Source of the DNA: Sorex araneus
Lineage: Eukaryota > Chordata > Mammalia > Eulipotyphla > Soricidae
Reading direction: 5' to 3'
NCBI RefSeq assembly: GCF_027595985.1
Contig: NC_073302.1
Coordinates: 98,915,234 to 98,979,233 of the forward strand
Length of the DNA stretch: 64,000 bases
Shown: piece after piece, positions 34,791-45,640 of the stretch
How the letters are laid out: every line of letters begins with the position of its first letter
How positions within the stretch are numbered: position 1 is the first letter of the stretch
The notes under the pieces: generated by a model
What the model was told of the DNA's origin: nothing
The model's input: the letters and a program-made list of their open reading frames with translations, nothing else
Databases searched by the model: none
Position numbers and translations under genes: made by a program

Positions 34791-35434
34791 GAAATGACTC
34801 TTATCTGTCGTCAGAGCTCCAAGCTAAGGACATTTATGACACCTAGGCCCAAACAATTTGGAATTCTCTCTTTTCTTTGTAAATGTCTGGGTTTCTTCCT
34901 GGATGCATCTCACATTTCCTTCATAAAACTTGTTGACTTCACTATCTCTATTCTGAAATTCTTTCTTTGAAGAGAGACAAGAAACTGGACTGACGTGGAT
35001 ATTGGGACTGAGTTTTTTTTTTCTGTGAAAAGCACAACCTCGCCCCTCCGTGAGAAGCACAGCTCCCTCAAAAACCAAGTGGCAGAGGTCAGAGCTCAGA
35101 GTTCATGCCATTTCTATCTCTTGGTTCTCGGCTTGATGGCTGCTTTAGTGAGGCCGGCAGGAGGTGGTGTTCACACCAAACAGGAGCTCAAGCAGACACC
35201 CACGTCCTGACCCCACTGCACACTCACTCTGCCAATAACACCAGAGTTATCACTTCATCTCATCTAGTCTGACATGCTGGGAGGGTTGTGACTGCTAATG
35301 AACTAATAGTGTGATCTCACAAGTCCATCTCAGACTAGTTTATCCTTGAACTTACATGGAAGGAATTCTTCTTAAAGAAAGTTGTTTCTAGAAATTGTTT
35401 TTAATAGAATGGAATATAAAAAAAACTACAACTT
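34791..35434. other. Unassigned stretch
   Basis: No gene or named repeat is recognised. Opposing frames at 34824-35210 are mirror shadows. Confidence 0.4.
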
Positions 35435-35565
35435 GGGGCCAGAGAGATAGTGCAGTGGGCAGGGCTCTTGACTGAGTTCGATGCTCGAGTACTGCCAGGA
35501 ATGATCTCTGAGTTCAGAGACAGAAGCAAGCCCTGAGTACAATCATCTGGGTATGACTAAGAAAT
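35435..35565 (+). mobile_element. Shortened shrew SINE
   Basis: The head 'ggggccagagagatagtgcag' joins the body 'gagtactgccaggaatgatc' after an internal deletion, and the tail is 'tctgggtatgactaag'. Confidence 0.75.
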
Positions 35566-36065
35566 CAAAAACAAACAAAAATCTTTAGAACTTTAAAAAT
35601 GTTCTTTGGATTAGAACCAGTGGTGCTCACTCAGTGTCGGAGACTGAGTGAGCCCCTCACAGTAGCCCTTTGAGCCGTCTCGTTGGCTGGAGGTTTGGAG
35701 CTTTCAGAACAAATACATGAGGCTTCCTGGGCAGTTCCAGTCCAGATGGCACAGTGCAGGGCCAGAGCTGGCCGAAGGCCAGGCTCTCAGCGCCAGGGCC
35801 AGCCGGGGCTCCTAGAGCATCTGTGCATGACTGAGGGCGCACTCGGGTATCCGGCCTGGGGGAGAGCCCTGAAACAGAACCAGCGGGAGTGGGACTTGGG
35901 AGGCGTGGAGGCGGCTCTCAGCCTCTAGGTGGGTGCTATGAGGAGTTTTAAAGTGACTGACTAGGACTCCTCATAGGACTGCCCCACAGCTTGATAGCCG
36001 ATTTCATGCTCTGGGGGAAAACATAGCTAAGGAGAGGAGAGGAGAACTAAATAAATGATGGTTGG
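35566..36065. other. Unassigned, GC-rich stretch
   Basis: From 35640 to 35930 the GC content is high and open frames overlap on both strands, which I attribute to composition. No domain is recognised. Confidence 0.35.
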
Positions 36066-36411
36066 AGGGATCGCTGGGGATAGTAGATGCATGTTGAAAG
36101 TAGACTATGGATCAAACATGATGGCCGCTTATTACCTGTATTGCAAACCGTAATGCCCAAAAGGACAGAGAGAGTAAGAGGGTTTGCGCCTACCACAGAG
36201 GCACGCACTCACAAAAAAGAGGTGGGAAGGGGTGGGGGTGAGAGGGATATGGGAACGTTGTGGGTGGAGAATGGGCACTGGTGGAAGGATGGGTACTTGA
36301 ACATTGTTTGACTGAAAATCATGAAAGTCTGTAGTCTGTAAATGTATCTTATGTGATTCATTAAAATAAATTAAAATAAATGAGTAAATAAATAAATTCT
36401 TTAAAAAATGG
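36066..36411 (+). mobile_element. Short L1 3'-UTR fragment
   Basis: It aligns with the 3' UTRs at 20.0-20.3 and 46.3-46.6 kb: 'gttgaaagtagactatgg', 'aaccgtaatgcccaaaagg', 'gagaatgggcactggtgg', then an A-rich tail. A near full-length L1 begins immediately after this tail, so one L1 appears to have inserted at or near the poly(A) of another. Confidence 0.8.
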
Positions 36412-37502
36412 GGCTCCTCGGGTCCAGCTCAGTGCCACCACAGAGCGTGAGTTGCTGTGTTGGGGGGCACCCGGGATTACCCCTATGGGGTCCCGGCAGT
36501 GAGTTGCCAGCTGGGCAGCCCCACTGTCAATTTTCCCCAGAGCAGCCCACATCTCCTGCAGCATATTACCAAGGCAGGTCTCCCTGAGCACCAGCTGTCT
36601 GCAAGCCTGGGATGGAGGCTGTGTCCCTGGGCAGAGCACTGACATTAGCAACCCTGGCCCAGGTCCTGGTCCCTGCCCCATGGGGACCCAGGAGTGGCAT
36701 CACTGGGGGATCAACGTAGACCCACAGGGCTAGTACATGGGCGGTCTAATCGTGACCTGGGGCTTTCTGACACCCCAAAATTGTCACTATGCCTCAGACT
36801 GGACCCTAACAACTCAGCAGCAAGTTTTCAGAGAAATTAAACCGCCAAAATTAAGGTATGTAGGAGCCACACCCACAACCCACCTCTGGTTCAGCCATAC
36901 GTTTATCAGCCTTCCTTCAGAGACTCATAAATCAATCTCTAAAGAGACCAAAAGTTGTAGTTTTCCTCAGACCTGTGCAAGACTGAACACCCCGGGGCAC
37001 GTTGAAAGGGGCAGGTCAGCCCAGTGCTGCCCAAGCAGAATCCTGCCAGTCACTTGCTCCTGAAATCCAAAATTGGCACCATGGCCCCAGCCGATCTCCA
37101 CTGTCTTGGAATGGACCTCACTGAGATATTAACCTGCTGGAAGTTCAGGTATGCTGATATGAAATCTCAGCGGCCCAGCCCCTTAGCCCCCGAACCCTGC
37201 AAGACCCCAGCCCCAGCAGAGGCGCCCGTGGAGCGACACCAAAAGGTGCCCCCCGAAACCTCAGGAGCACAGCAGAGGGAATTAGGCAGCAGCAGGCATA
37301 AGCGGCCTGTCCCCCCGACAGGTCACAGACCACTAGCCTAGTCCAATCAAAGTATCACGAAGAAGCAACCACTATCGACTGAGCTCATCTGGATCCTTTC
37401 TTGAAGAAAAAGAAAGAACATGATCCTTTCCCAAAGCAAGAGAGGAATACTGATAGTGACCTGGAAGGTCCCACCTCCATACCTACATACCACCACCACA
37501 AC
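36412..37502 (+). promoter_or_regulatory. L1 5' UTR
   Basis: About 1.1 kb of GC-rich non-coding sequence precedes ORF1. In L1s this region holds the internal promoter. I see no tandem monomers of types A, B or C in it, so this L1 uses a different, non-repeated 5' UTR from those of the composite elements. Confidence 0.65.
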
Positions 37503-38434
37503 ATGAAGAAACAACGCAAATCCCCACCACTAAGCGAGGATGAAGAAAAGAGTCCAGAAGCCTCAACAGGGGTTACTCTGTTGATATGATCTCTCCAGAA
37601 AAGAATTCAGAGATGAAATGTTGAAGATGTTCAATGAACTCAAAGAAACAGTGGAACACACATCCAGCAAATTAAAAGAGGATGTGAAAGAAACAATGGA
37701 ATGGACAGCTAAAAAAATACAGGAAGAAATGAGAGCAGAAATTAAAAAGTTACAAACAGAAATGCCACAATGGTATAGGTAGATGAAATTAAAAAAAAAA
37801 AAACTCACTGGGTGCCCTCAACAGTAGAATGACTACAGCCAAAGGCAGATACAGTGACCTTGAAGATGAGCTGAAGAAAGCTTACAGGCAACAACAAACA
37901 ATGGGAAAAGACCTCAAAATAGCTTTAAGACGAATCAGAGTCATAGGGGATGAACTCAAGAGGAAAAACATAAGAATCATTGGACTACCAGAAGGACAGG
38001 GAGGCAACCCTAATATCATTGCTGAGAAGTTCCCAGAGCTAGTGAAGGCAGGCATATTGATCCAAGGAACCCCAAGGATGCCAGCTAAAAGAGGCCCTAA
38101 TAAGAAGACATATTGAAGATATAGTTAGAATGATGGATGCCACGGATAGAGACACAACACTGCATACAGCAAGGGCAAAGAAGAAAATCACATACAAAGG
38201 AGGACCCCTTAGATTCACAGCAGACCTATCAGAGGAAACACTCCAAGCACAAAGACAATCGTTGGATAGAGTGAAAAAACTCAACGAACTGAACACCTCA
38301 CCAAGAATACTTTATCCAGCTAAACTTTCACTCAAACTCAAAGGAATGATTCATTATTTTATGGATAAACAACCGATCAGGAACTTCATAGACTCAAAAC
38401 CAAATTTAAAGGAAGTACTAAAGGGGCTACTGTA
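37503..38434 (+). pseudogene. L1 ORF1 remnant (ORF1p RNA-binding chaperone)
   Basis: ORF1p is the trimeric RNA-binding protein of L1 particles. The start ATG at 37503 opens a lysine-rich N-terminus (MKKQRKSPPLSEDEE) that ends at a stop at 37587-37589. The coiled-coil part follows in another frame (about 37590-37780). The RNA-recognition part is in the frame 37829-38116, with KRKNIRIIGLPEG as the recognisable block. The C-terminal domain is in 38130-38435, around ARAKKKITYKG and SPRILYPAKLSLK. At least three frame changes or stops break it. An in-frame ATG at 37401 is possible, but 37503 fits the usual N-terminus better. Confidence 0.85.
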
Positions 38435-39594
38435 AGACAAGGAAAACCCCTACAAGTTCAACAAACCCCTACAGAAAGATGGCACAGAACCCCATAACAA
38501 TAATCTCTCTCAATGTCAATGGTGTAAATGCACCAATTAAAAGACAAAGAGTGGCAAAATGGGTTCAGGAACTGAACCCAACATTTTGCTACAAGAAACA
38601 CATCTGAACAGTCACAGAAAACACAAACTTAACATCAAAGAATGGAAAACAATCCTGCAAGCAAACAACTCCCTCAAAAGAGCCGGGGTGCCTATACTAG
38701 TATCGACAACATAGATTTCAGGTTGAAAAAGATTAGAAAGGACAGTGAAAGCCATATTTTATTAGTCAAGGGATATGTACAGCAGGAAGAAATCAAACTC
38801 CTAAACATCTATGCACCTAATGAGGAACCAGCTAAATACCTAAAACAACTGCTAACAGATTTTAAGGCAGACATTACGAGCAACACAATAGTATCTGGAG
38901 AATTCAACACTGCCTTATTGCCTCTAGATAGATCAACAAGATTAAAACTGAGCAAGGAAACACTGGCTTTAAAGGAAGAAATGGAAGCGAGAAGGCTAAT
39001 AGATTTATACAGGGCTTTACATCCCAAAAAGAAAGAAATCACATTTTTGTCCAGTGCACATGAAGCATTCTCCAAAATAGACCACGTACTGGGTCACAAA
39101 ACATACCTCAATAGAATCAGGAAGATAGAAATTGTATCAACTATCCTTTCAGACCACGATGCACTAAAGATAGAAGTTAATCTTGCACAGACTCAGAGAA
39201 GCAAATCAAACACCTGGAAATTAAACAATGAGTTGGTCAGGAAGGAAATCAAGGAAGAAATCAAAAGACACCAGGAAACAAATGAGAACGAAGACACAAG
39301 TTACCAGAAATTATGGGGCACAGCTAAAGCCATATCAAGAAGAAAATTTATAGCGCTGCAACTGTCTCTCAGGAGGGAAGAAAGGGCCCACATAAATAAC
39401 TTGATTTCACAGCTTAAGATATTTGAAAAGGACCAACAAAAGGACCCCAAACCAGGCAGAAGTAAAGAAATAACAAAACTTAGAGCAGAAATTAATGACA
39501 TGGAAACACAAAAAAACAATCAGAAAGATCAATGAAACCAAGAGCTGGTTCTTTGAGAAAATAAACAAGATCTATAAACCACTAGCAAAACTAA

Positions 39595-39616
39595 CAAAGA
39601 GAGAGAGAGAGAACCC
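39595..39616. repeat. Short (GA)n tract in L1 ORF2
   Basis: An expanded run of about eight GA units lies within the ORF2 remnant. Confidence 0.7.
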
Positions 39617-41599
39617 TAATAAAATGAATCAGAAATGAGGGACATCACAACAGAAACCAAAGAAATACAAAACATTATCAGAGACTACTTTGAGAGAATG
39701 TATGCCACAAAACCTAGAAGAAATGGATAAATTCCTGGATTCCTATACTCTCCCAACTGAAACAAAAATATTTGGAATGTCTGATAAGACCTATCACTAT
39801 CAAGGAAATTGAAACTGTAATCAAAAGCCTTCCCTAAAACAAAAGCCTAGGTGCATATGGATACACTAGCGATTCTTCCAAACATTTAAAGAGGACATAT
39901 TGTCAATTCTTTTCAAGCTTTTCCAGAAAATTGAAAAACAGAAACTCTCCCAAACAGTTTCTCTGAGGCACATATCTCCCTAATACTAAAAGCAAACAAA
40001 TACATCACTAAAAAATAAAACTACAGGCCAACATCCCTGACGAACACGGATGCAAAGATACTCAACAAAATATTAGCAAACAGAATCCAACAACTCATCA
40101 AAAAGATCATACACCACGACCAAGTGGGATTCATCCTGGGAATGCAAGGATGGTTTGACATTCAGAAATCAATCAGTATAATGCATCATATCAACAAAAG
40201 TAAAGGAAAAAACCATATGATTATATCAATAGATGCAGAGAAAGCATTTGACAAGATCCAGCATCCGTGGAACATGAAAACTCTCACCAAAATGGGTATA
40301 GAAGGGACTTTCCTCAATATAGTCAAAGCCATCTATTACAAGCCTATAGCAAGCATTATCCTCAACGGGTAAAAACTAAGGGCATTTCCTCTAAGATCAG
40401 CGACGAGACAAGGATGCCCACTCTCACCACTTCTGTTCAATATAGTACTGGAAGTACTTGCAATAGCAATTCGGCAAGGAAAAGATATTAAGGGGAAGAA
40501 ATCATGCTCTCACTATTCATAGATGATATGATACTATACTTAGAGAAACTTAAAGCCTCTATCAAGTAGCTCCAGGAAACAATAGACTTGTACAGTAAAG
40601 TCGCAGGCTATAAAATCAATACCTAAAAGTCCATGGCTTTCCTTATACGCAAATAATGAAAGAGAGGAAAACGACATGAAAAAATCAATTCCTTTCACAA
40701 TCATGCCTCAGAAAATCAAGTACCTGGGAATTGCCTTAACTAAGGAGGTAAAGTACCTGTACAAAGAAAACTACTAAACTATAAAATGCTGCTTCACGAA
40801 ATAAAAGAGGACAAGATCAGGAAATGGAATCAAATCCCCTGCTCATGGATTGGGAGAACTAACATTGTCAAAGTGGCAATACTCCCCAAAGCATTATACA
40901 GATTCAATGTGATCCCTAGAAGGGTACCTATGACATTCTTCAAAGAAATGGATCAAACACTCCTGAAATTCATATGGAAAGTCAAACCCCCATGAATATC
41001 TAAAACAATTCTTGGAGAAAAGAAGATGGGAGGCATCACCTTCCCCAACCTTAAACTCTACGACAAAGTGGTAATAATTAAAGCAGGAAGAAAGGGAGAG
41101 TCACAGACCAATGGAACAGGGTGAAATATCCTTACACATACCCTCAAATATATGATCATCTAATCTTTGATAAGGGAGTAAGAAGTGTGAAGTGGAGCAA
41201 GGAAAGCCTCTTTAACAAATGGTGCTGGCAAAACTGGACAGCTACATGAGAAAAATGGGATCGGATCTCTACCTAACACCAGTACAAAAGTTAGATCAAA
41301 ACGGATAAAGACCTCAACATCAGACCAGAATCCATAAGGTACATTCACAAAAGGTCGGCAAAACCCTTCATGACATTAAAGCTAAAGGTATCTTCAAAGA
41401 TGACGTGCCACTGACCAAGCAAGTGGAAACAAAGATAAACGGGACTCTCTTAAACTAAGAAGCTTCTGCACCTCCAAAGAAACAGTGACCAGAATACAAA
41501 GACAGTTTACAGAATGGGAAAGGATATTCACTCAATAGCCTTTTGATCACTACTATCACTTGTATCACTTGTCGTCCCCTTGATCTTCAATTTGCTCGA

Positions 41600-42756
41600 G
41601 CGGGCGCCAGTAATGTCTCCATTTGTCCCTGTCATGTGCTAGTGCAGCCCAATGATATCTGCTTGCTCCAGGAACAGGAAGAGCCTCAAATCTTTCATTC
41701 AGGGACTTGATGAAGAAATCTGACCATTTAGTTGGTGGGCGGCCACGAGATCTTCTGACATCCGAGGAATCCAGTCGGTAACAGCTCTAGTCCAGCGGTC
41801 ATCTCTGAATCGCATTACATGACCGGCCCATATGATTTTTGATGCCTTTGCAAATGAGACAGCGTCCCTGATTCTTGACCGTCGACAGAGGTCAGAACTC
41901 CGGATTCCTGCTCTCACTTCAGTGAGAGGTGATACTCCTAGCATAGGTCTTTCAATTCCTCTTTGGGATATTCTAATAGTGTTCTCATCCTGTTTGCATA
42001 GGGCCAGGTCTCTGAGGCATATGTTAGTGTAGGAAGAATGATGGAATCGAAAAGATGTGCCCAGAGTCAGAGGTTCTTCGTTCTCTTAACCACTTCTTTG
42101 AAACTCTGGAAGGCATTCCACGCTGCTCTCTTCCTAATGCGCAGTTCTGGCGACAAGTCATTCCTTATGTTGATTTCTCGACCCAGGTACACGTAGCTGC
42201 TGCATTTGGTCATGTTCGTTCCATTGAGAGCAAATGGAGCTTCAGGGACCAGTTCGTTTTTCATGAGCATTGTCTTGTTGAGATTCAGCTGCAATCCGAT
42301 CTTTCCACACTCATGGTTGAAGTCAGTCAGCATCTGTGCCTCTTGGCCAATGTTTGGTGTTATGTGAATGATGTCCTCAGCGAAGGGGAGGTGGTGTAAT
42401 TGCCGACTGTCTATTTTCACTCCCATTCCTTCCCATTCCAGTCGTCCCATGATGTTCTCAAGGGTGGCACTGAAGAGATTCGGTGAAATGCTATCACCCT
42501 GCCGCACCACTCTCTTTACATCAATGATCACTTCCTTGTAGAATGGTGAGATCCTGGTGGTGAATCCACAATACAGCTCACGGAGGATTTTGATATACTG
42601 AGTTTGAATGCCCTGTTTGGCTAGGGCTTTGATGACCACTTCAGTCTCAACAGATTCAAAGGCCTTCTTTAAGTCAGTGAATGTTAGACAGAGCGGAATC
42701 TTGAACTCTAGGTTCAAAGAGACCTGGAAACAGGATCCTCTGTCTGCCTCCTCCAA
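41600..42756 (-). pseudogene. RTE ORF, reverse transcriptase and C-terminal part
   Basis: The 229-codon frame 42067-42756 contains RT blocks LTFTDLKKAFES, RQGDSISPNLF and the catalytic block LPFAEDIIHIT. The usual second aspartate of FADD is replaced by glutamate here (FAED), which would probably impair catalysis. The frame then breaks and resumes at 41699-41944 with the characteristic C-terminal block IIWAGHVMRFRDDRW. The RT part starts abruptly at the inversion junction. Confidence 0.85.
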
Positions 42757-43239
42757 TCTCCGGCATCTGAGGGAGGAGTCAAACCCAGATTCCCCACCCT
42801 GCCCAAGCCAGATGAATACCTCACTGGTCGACCTCCACTACATCCACGGCCCAGCCACTGCCATGCTCCAGGCCACTCTCATACACTTCAGAAACACCAT
42901 AAGACACTTAATACTCATTATTCCCGCATGATATTTGATGGGGTTCAAATTTGGTGTGAACCATGATAACACCTTTAAGGGCAACTGGAGGCTGCCCTAG
43001 GGGCTTCTGTCCCTTTCAGAGAGCCCAGCAAGCTACCAAGAGAATCCCGCCTGCCCGGCAGAGCCTAGCAAACTACCCGTGGCATATTTGATATGCCAAC
43101 AACAGTAACAACAATTGGTCTCATTCACCTGACACTGAAAGAGCCCCCATTACATACGACAGCATTAAGAAAGATGAGCAAGGAGAGGCTGAAAAAATCT
43201 CGGGGATGAACTAGACTGCCAAAACGAAGAAAGACTAAA
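42757..43239 (+). other. RTE 5' UTR
   Basis: This non-coding sequence lies upstream of the endonuclease start at 43240. The part at about 43005-43125 ('agagagcccagcaagctacc', 'gatatgccaac', 'cagtaacaac') matches the body of the SINEs at 23912 and 27690. The part up to about 43200 also matches the element at 10925. It links the LINE and SINE families. Confidence 0.75.
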
Positions 43240-44752
43240 ATGATTGTCTGTACCTTCAATGCATATACGGTGACATCAGAAGCATCCATCGAGGACCTGA
43301 GGGTGCAAGCGCAGAATATGAAGTATGACATCATTGGTCTGACCGAAATGAGAAGACATCAATCACATCACGCCATTTTCGACACTGGAGAAGAATTGTT
43401 CCTTGGAACAGGCGACAACAGAGGCATAGGTGGCATTGGTGTCCTTGTCAACATGAACTTGGCTGTGAGCATTGATTCATTCAAATGCCTAACAACATGA
43501 ATCGGATGATTACGCTTGAATAGATGTGGCTCACTGCCTGCAGTTTCTATCTTTGTCATCTATGCACCAACTTCCAACTATGATGAAGAAGAAATTGAGA
43601 GGTTCTACATGGAACTGGAGACGTTCTATAAAGAAGACCACACCTCCTACAAGATCATTGTTGGTGATTTGAATGCCAAGATAGGTCCGAGAAGGTTGCC
43701 CGAAGAACTCCACATTGGGACACATGGCCTAGAATGGAACGATCATGGTGAGAAACTGTCTGAATTCATCATGTCAACCAAGACCATCCATGGTAACTCA
43801 CAGTTCCAGAAGTCCGAATCTAAACGCTGGACATGGGAGTCTCCTGGTAGACAGTTCCACAATGAAACTGACCACATCATATTCAATCGAAGGTTTTGCC
43901 TGACCGATGTCACTGTTGTCCCAAAATTCCAAACGGGATTGGACCACCCTCTCCTTCGTGCAAAATTCTACTTCACAGAGCGGGGACAAAAGTCTGCAAA
44001 ATTTAAGTCTAAGAAGGCAACTCCCAAAATGACCACCAACTGGGAGCTCTTTGGCACTATTGCAGCAATGTGGGAAGATGCCGTCCTTGATAACATCGAC
44101 GAGGAATACGATCCACTGGTTCAGCACCTTCATGACTGTGCGAAGAATGCTGAGAGTGAGAAAGTCACAAACAAATGCCTGTCTTTGGAAACTCTCAAGC
44201 TCATTCGTCAACGTGGTTCAGCGTGAGCCACAGGCAACCACAAGCTAACGTCCAAGTTCACAAAGCTGTGTAGAGATGTGATAAAGGAAGTCCTCAAAGA
44301 GAGAAGAGTGTTGGCCAGTGCAGCAGAAGCCAGGAAAAGTATTCTCAATGCTCGCCTATTCTTTGCCTACTACAAGACCAAGATGACTGCCCTCTGATGG
44401 CCCCAATGGATATATCACATCTTCCAGAAAGGCAATGGAGAGGATTATTCACGACTTCTACTTGGATCGCTTTGACAGCCATGTCCACCTGCCCACATAG
44501 CGAATTCTGCAGGATGGATATGTCATTCCCAATGTCCTCCCATCTGAAATCCGACACACCATTTTGTTGGTAAAGACGCGTACAGCACCTGGTCTGGACA
44601 AGGTCAGACCTAAACACCTGAAGAATCTGCCGACAGTACTCATCAATACACTGACTCAACTCTTCACACGCTCCCTGTCTGAATGCAAGGTTCCATCTCA
44701 GTCTCAGTGGAAAACCAGTAGGACCTTTCTGTTGTACAAGAAGGAGACATCC
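43240..44752 (+). pseudogene. RTE ORF, apurinic-type endonuclease and linker
   Basis: The ATG at 43240 begins the endonuclease domain. Recognisable blocks are DIIGLTEMRRHQ, VIYAPTSNYDEEE, IIVGDLNAKIG, TDHIIFNRRFC and LDHPLLRAKF, where an SDH-type catalytic motif is usual. In-frame TGA stops lie at 43498-43500, 43507-43509 and 44224-44226. Each sits where the family usually has arginine, consistent with CpG decay of CGA. Without them most of the domain stays in one frame, so the insertion is not very old. The segment ends at the inversion outer edge (44752), just after LLYKKE. Confidence 0.85.
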
Positions 44753-45444
44753 CCTTTTGATAAGGGATAAATATCAAGGATACACAAGGCACTGGTTGAA
44801 CTCTACAAGAAGAAAACACCCAATCTCATCAGAAAATGGGGCAATGAACTGAACAGAAATTTTCTCAAAGAAGAAATCTGAATGTCAAAAAGGCACATGA
44901 AAAAATGCCCTTCATCACTAATCATCAGGGAGATACAGATCTAAATGACAATGAGATTATCATCTCACACCACAAAGACTAGCCCATATCCAAAAGAACA
45001 AAAGCAACCAGTGTTAGCGAGGATGTGGGGAGAAAGGTACCCTCCTTCACTGCTGGTGGGAATGCCAATTGCTTCAGCCCTTTTGGAAAACCATATGGAC
45101 GCTTCTCAAAAAATTAGAAATTGAGCTCCCATTTTGTTGGAGTATTTCCCCTTTTCCAGCTGCATTCTGGAGTTAATTTCAGAGGCAGTTTCCCTTTTGT
45201 CACAGAAGCCTAGCTGATCTTTGACACGCAGATCTTAGGTGCTAGCTAGGCTTGACTTGACATTGTAGATTCCAGGCTCTGGCCCAGCCTCCTATTCTTT
45301 GGGATGTAAATTTCAGGTCAGGTGCTGTCTAGTTTGTAATTGACATGTAGATTTCTTGCTGCAGCCCAGCCCAGTCTTTGGGATGTAAATCCGAGTGCTT
45401 TCAGCCCAATGAAGGCTTCAGTTTTGGTTTTGTATCTTCTTTGT

Positions 45445-45461
45445 GGGGGGGGGGGGGGGGG
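45445..45461. repeat. G17 homopolymer
   Basis: Seventeen consecutive G bases lie inside the U3 part of the LTR. The tract is prone to length errors and could form a quadruplex. Confidence 0.9.
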
Positions 45462-45538
45462 CTAGGTTAATGGCCTGCAGATACAAGAGAATTATGTTGC
45501 CTCAATGTTCTTCCTGTAAGATCTTTTGGTGCCTTTGG

Positions 45539-45640
45539 TGACGTCAATGTATTGCGCCCTTTGGGAGGGCCATGATCAATAAAAGGGGTTGGGGAGAAGG
45601 TGAGGGGGCGGAGAGTGTATAGAGGGAAGATTGGAATAAA
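45539..45640 (+). promoter_or_regulatory. LTR core promoter and poly(A) signal
   Basis: A consensus CRE (TGACGTCA, 45539-45546) lies upstream of a TATA-like AATAAAAG (45578-45585). A GC-box-like GGGGGCGGAG follows at about 45604, and the polyadenylation signal AATAAA is at 45635-45640. The short spacing gives a compact R region. The motifs are all intact in this copy. Confidence 0.65.

Larger units (their letters stand above)
41548..44752 (-). mobile_element. RTE-clade LINE with inverted 5' half, inserted in L1
   Basis: A 9-bp duplication CCTTTTGAT (41539-41547 and 44753-44761) flanks a 3.2-kb insertion, and the L1 text resumes cleanly on both sides. The 3' half (41548-42756) is on the minus strand with a tandem-type tail ('gtgata'-like repeats) at 41548-41570. 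The 5' half (about 42757-44752) is on the plus strand, with its 5' UTR innermost. Roughly 90 codons between endonuclease/linker and the RT core are missing at the inversion. This is the known signature of twin priming. RTE elements encode one endonuclease-RT protein of about 1000 residues and lack ORF1. Confidence 0.9.

Noticed and set aside
38642-39535. 297-codon frame as an independent host nuclease gene
   Set aside because: Its endonuclease blocks and position between ORF1 and the RT region identify it as part of the L1 ORF2 remnant.
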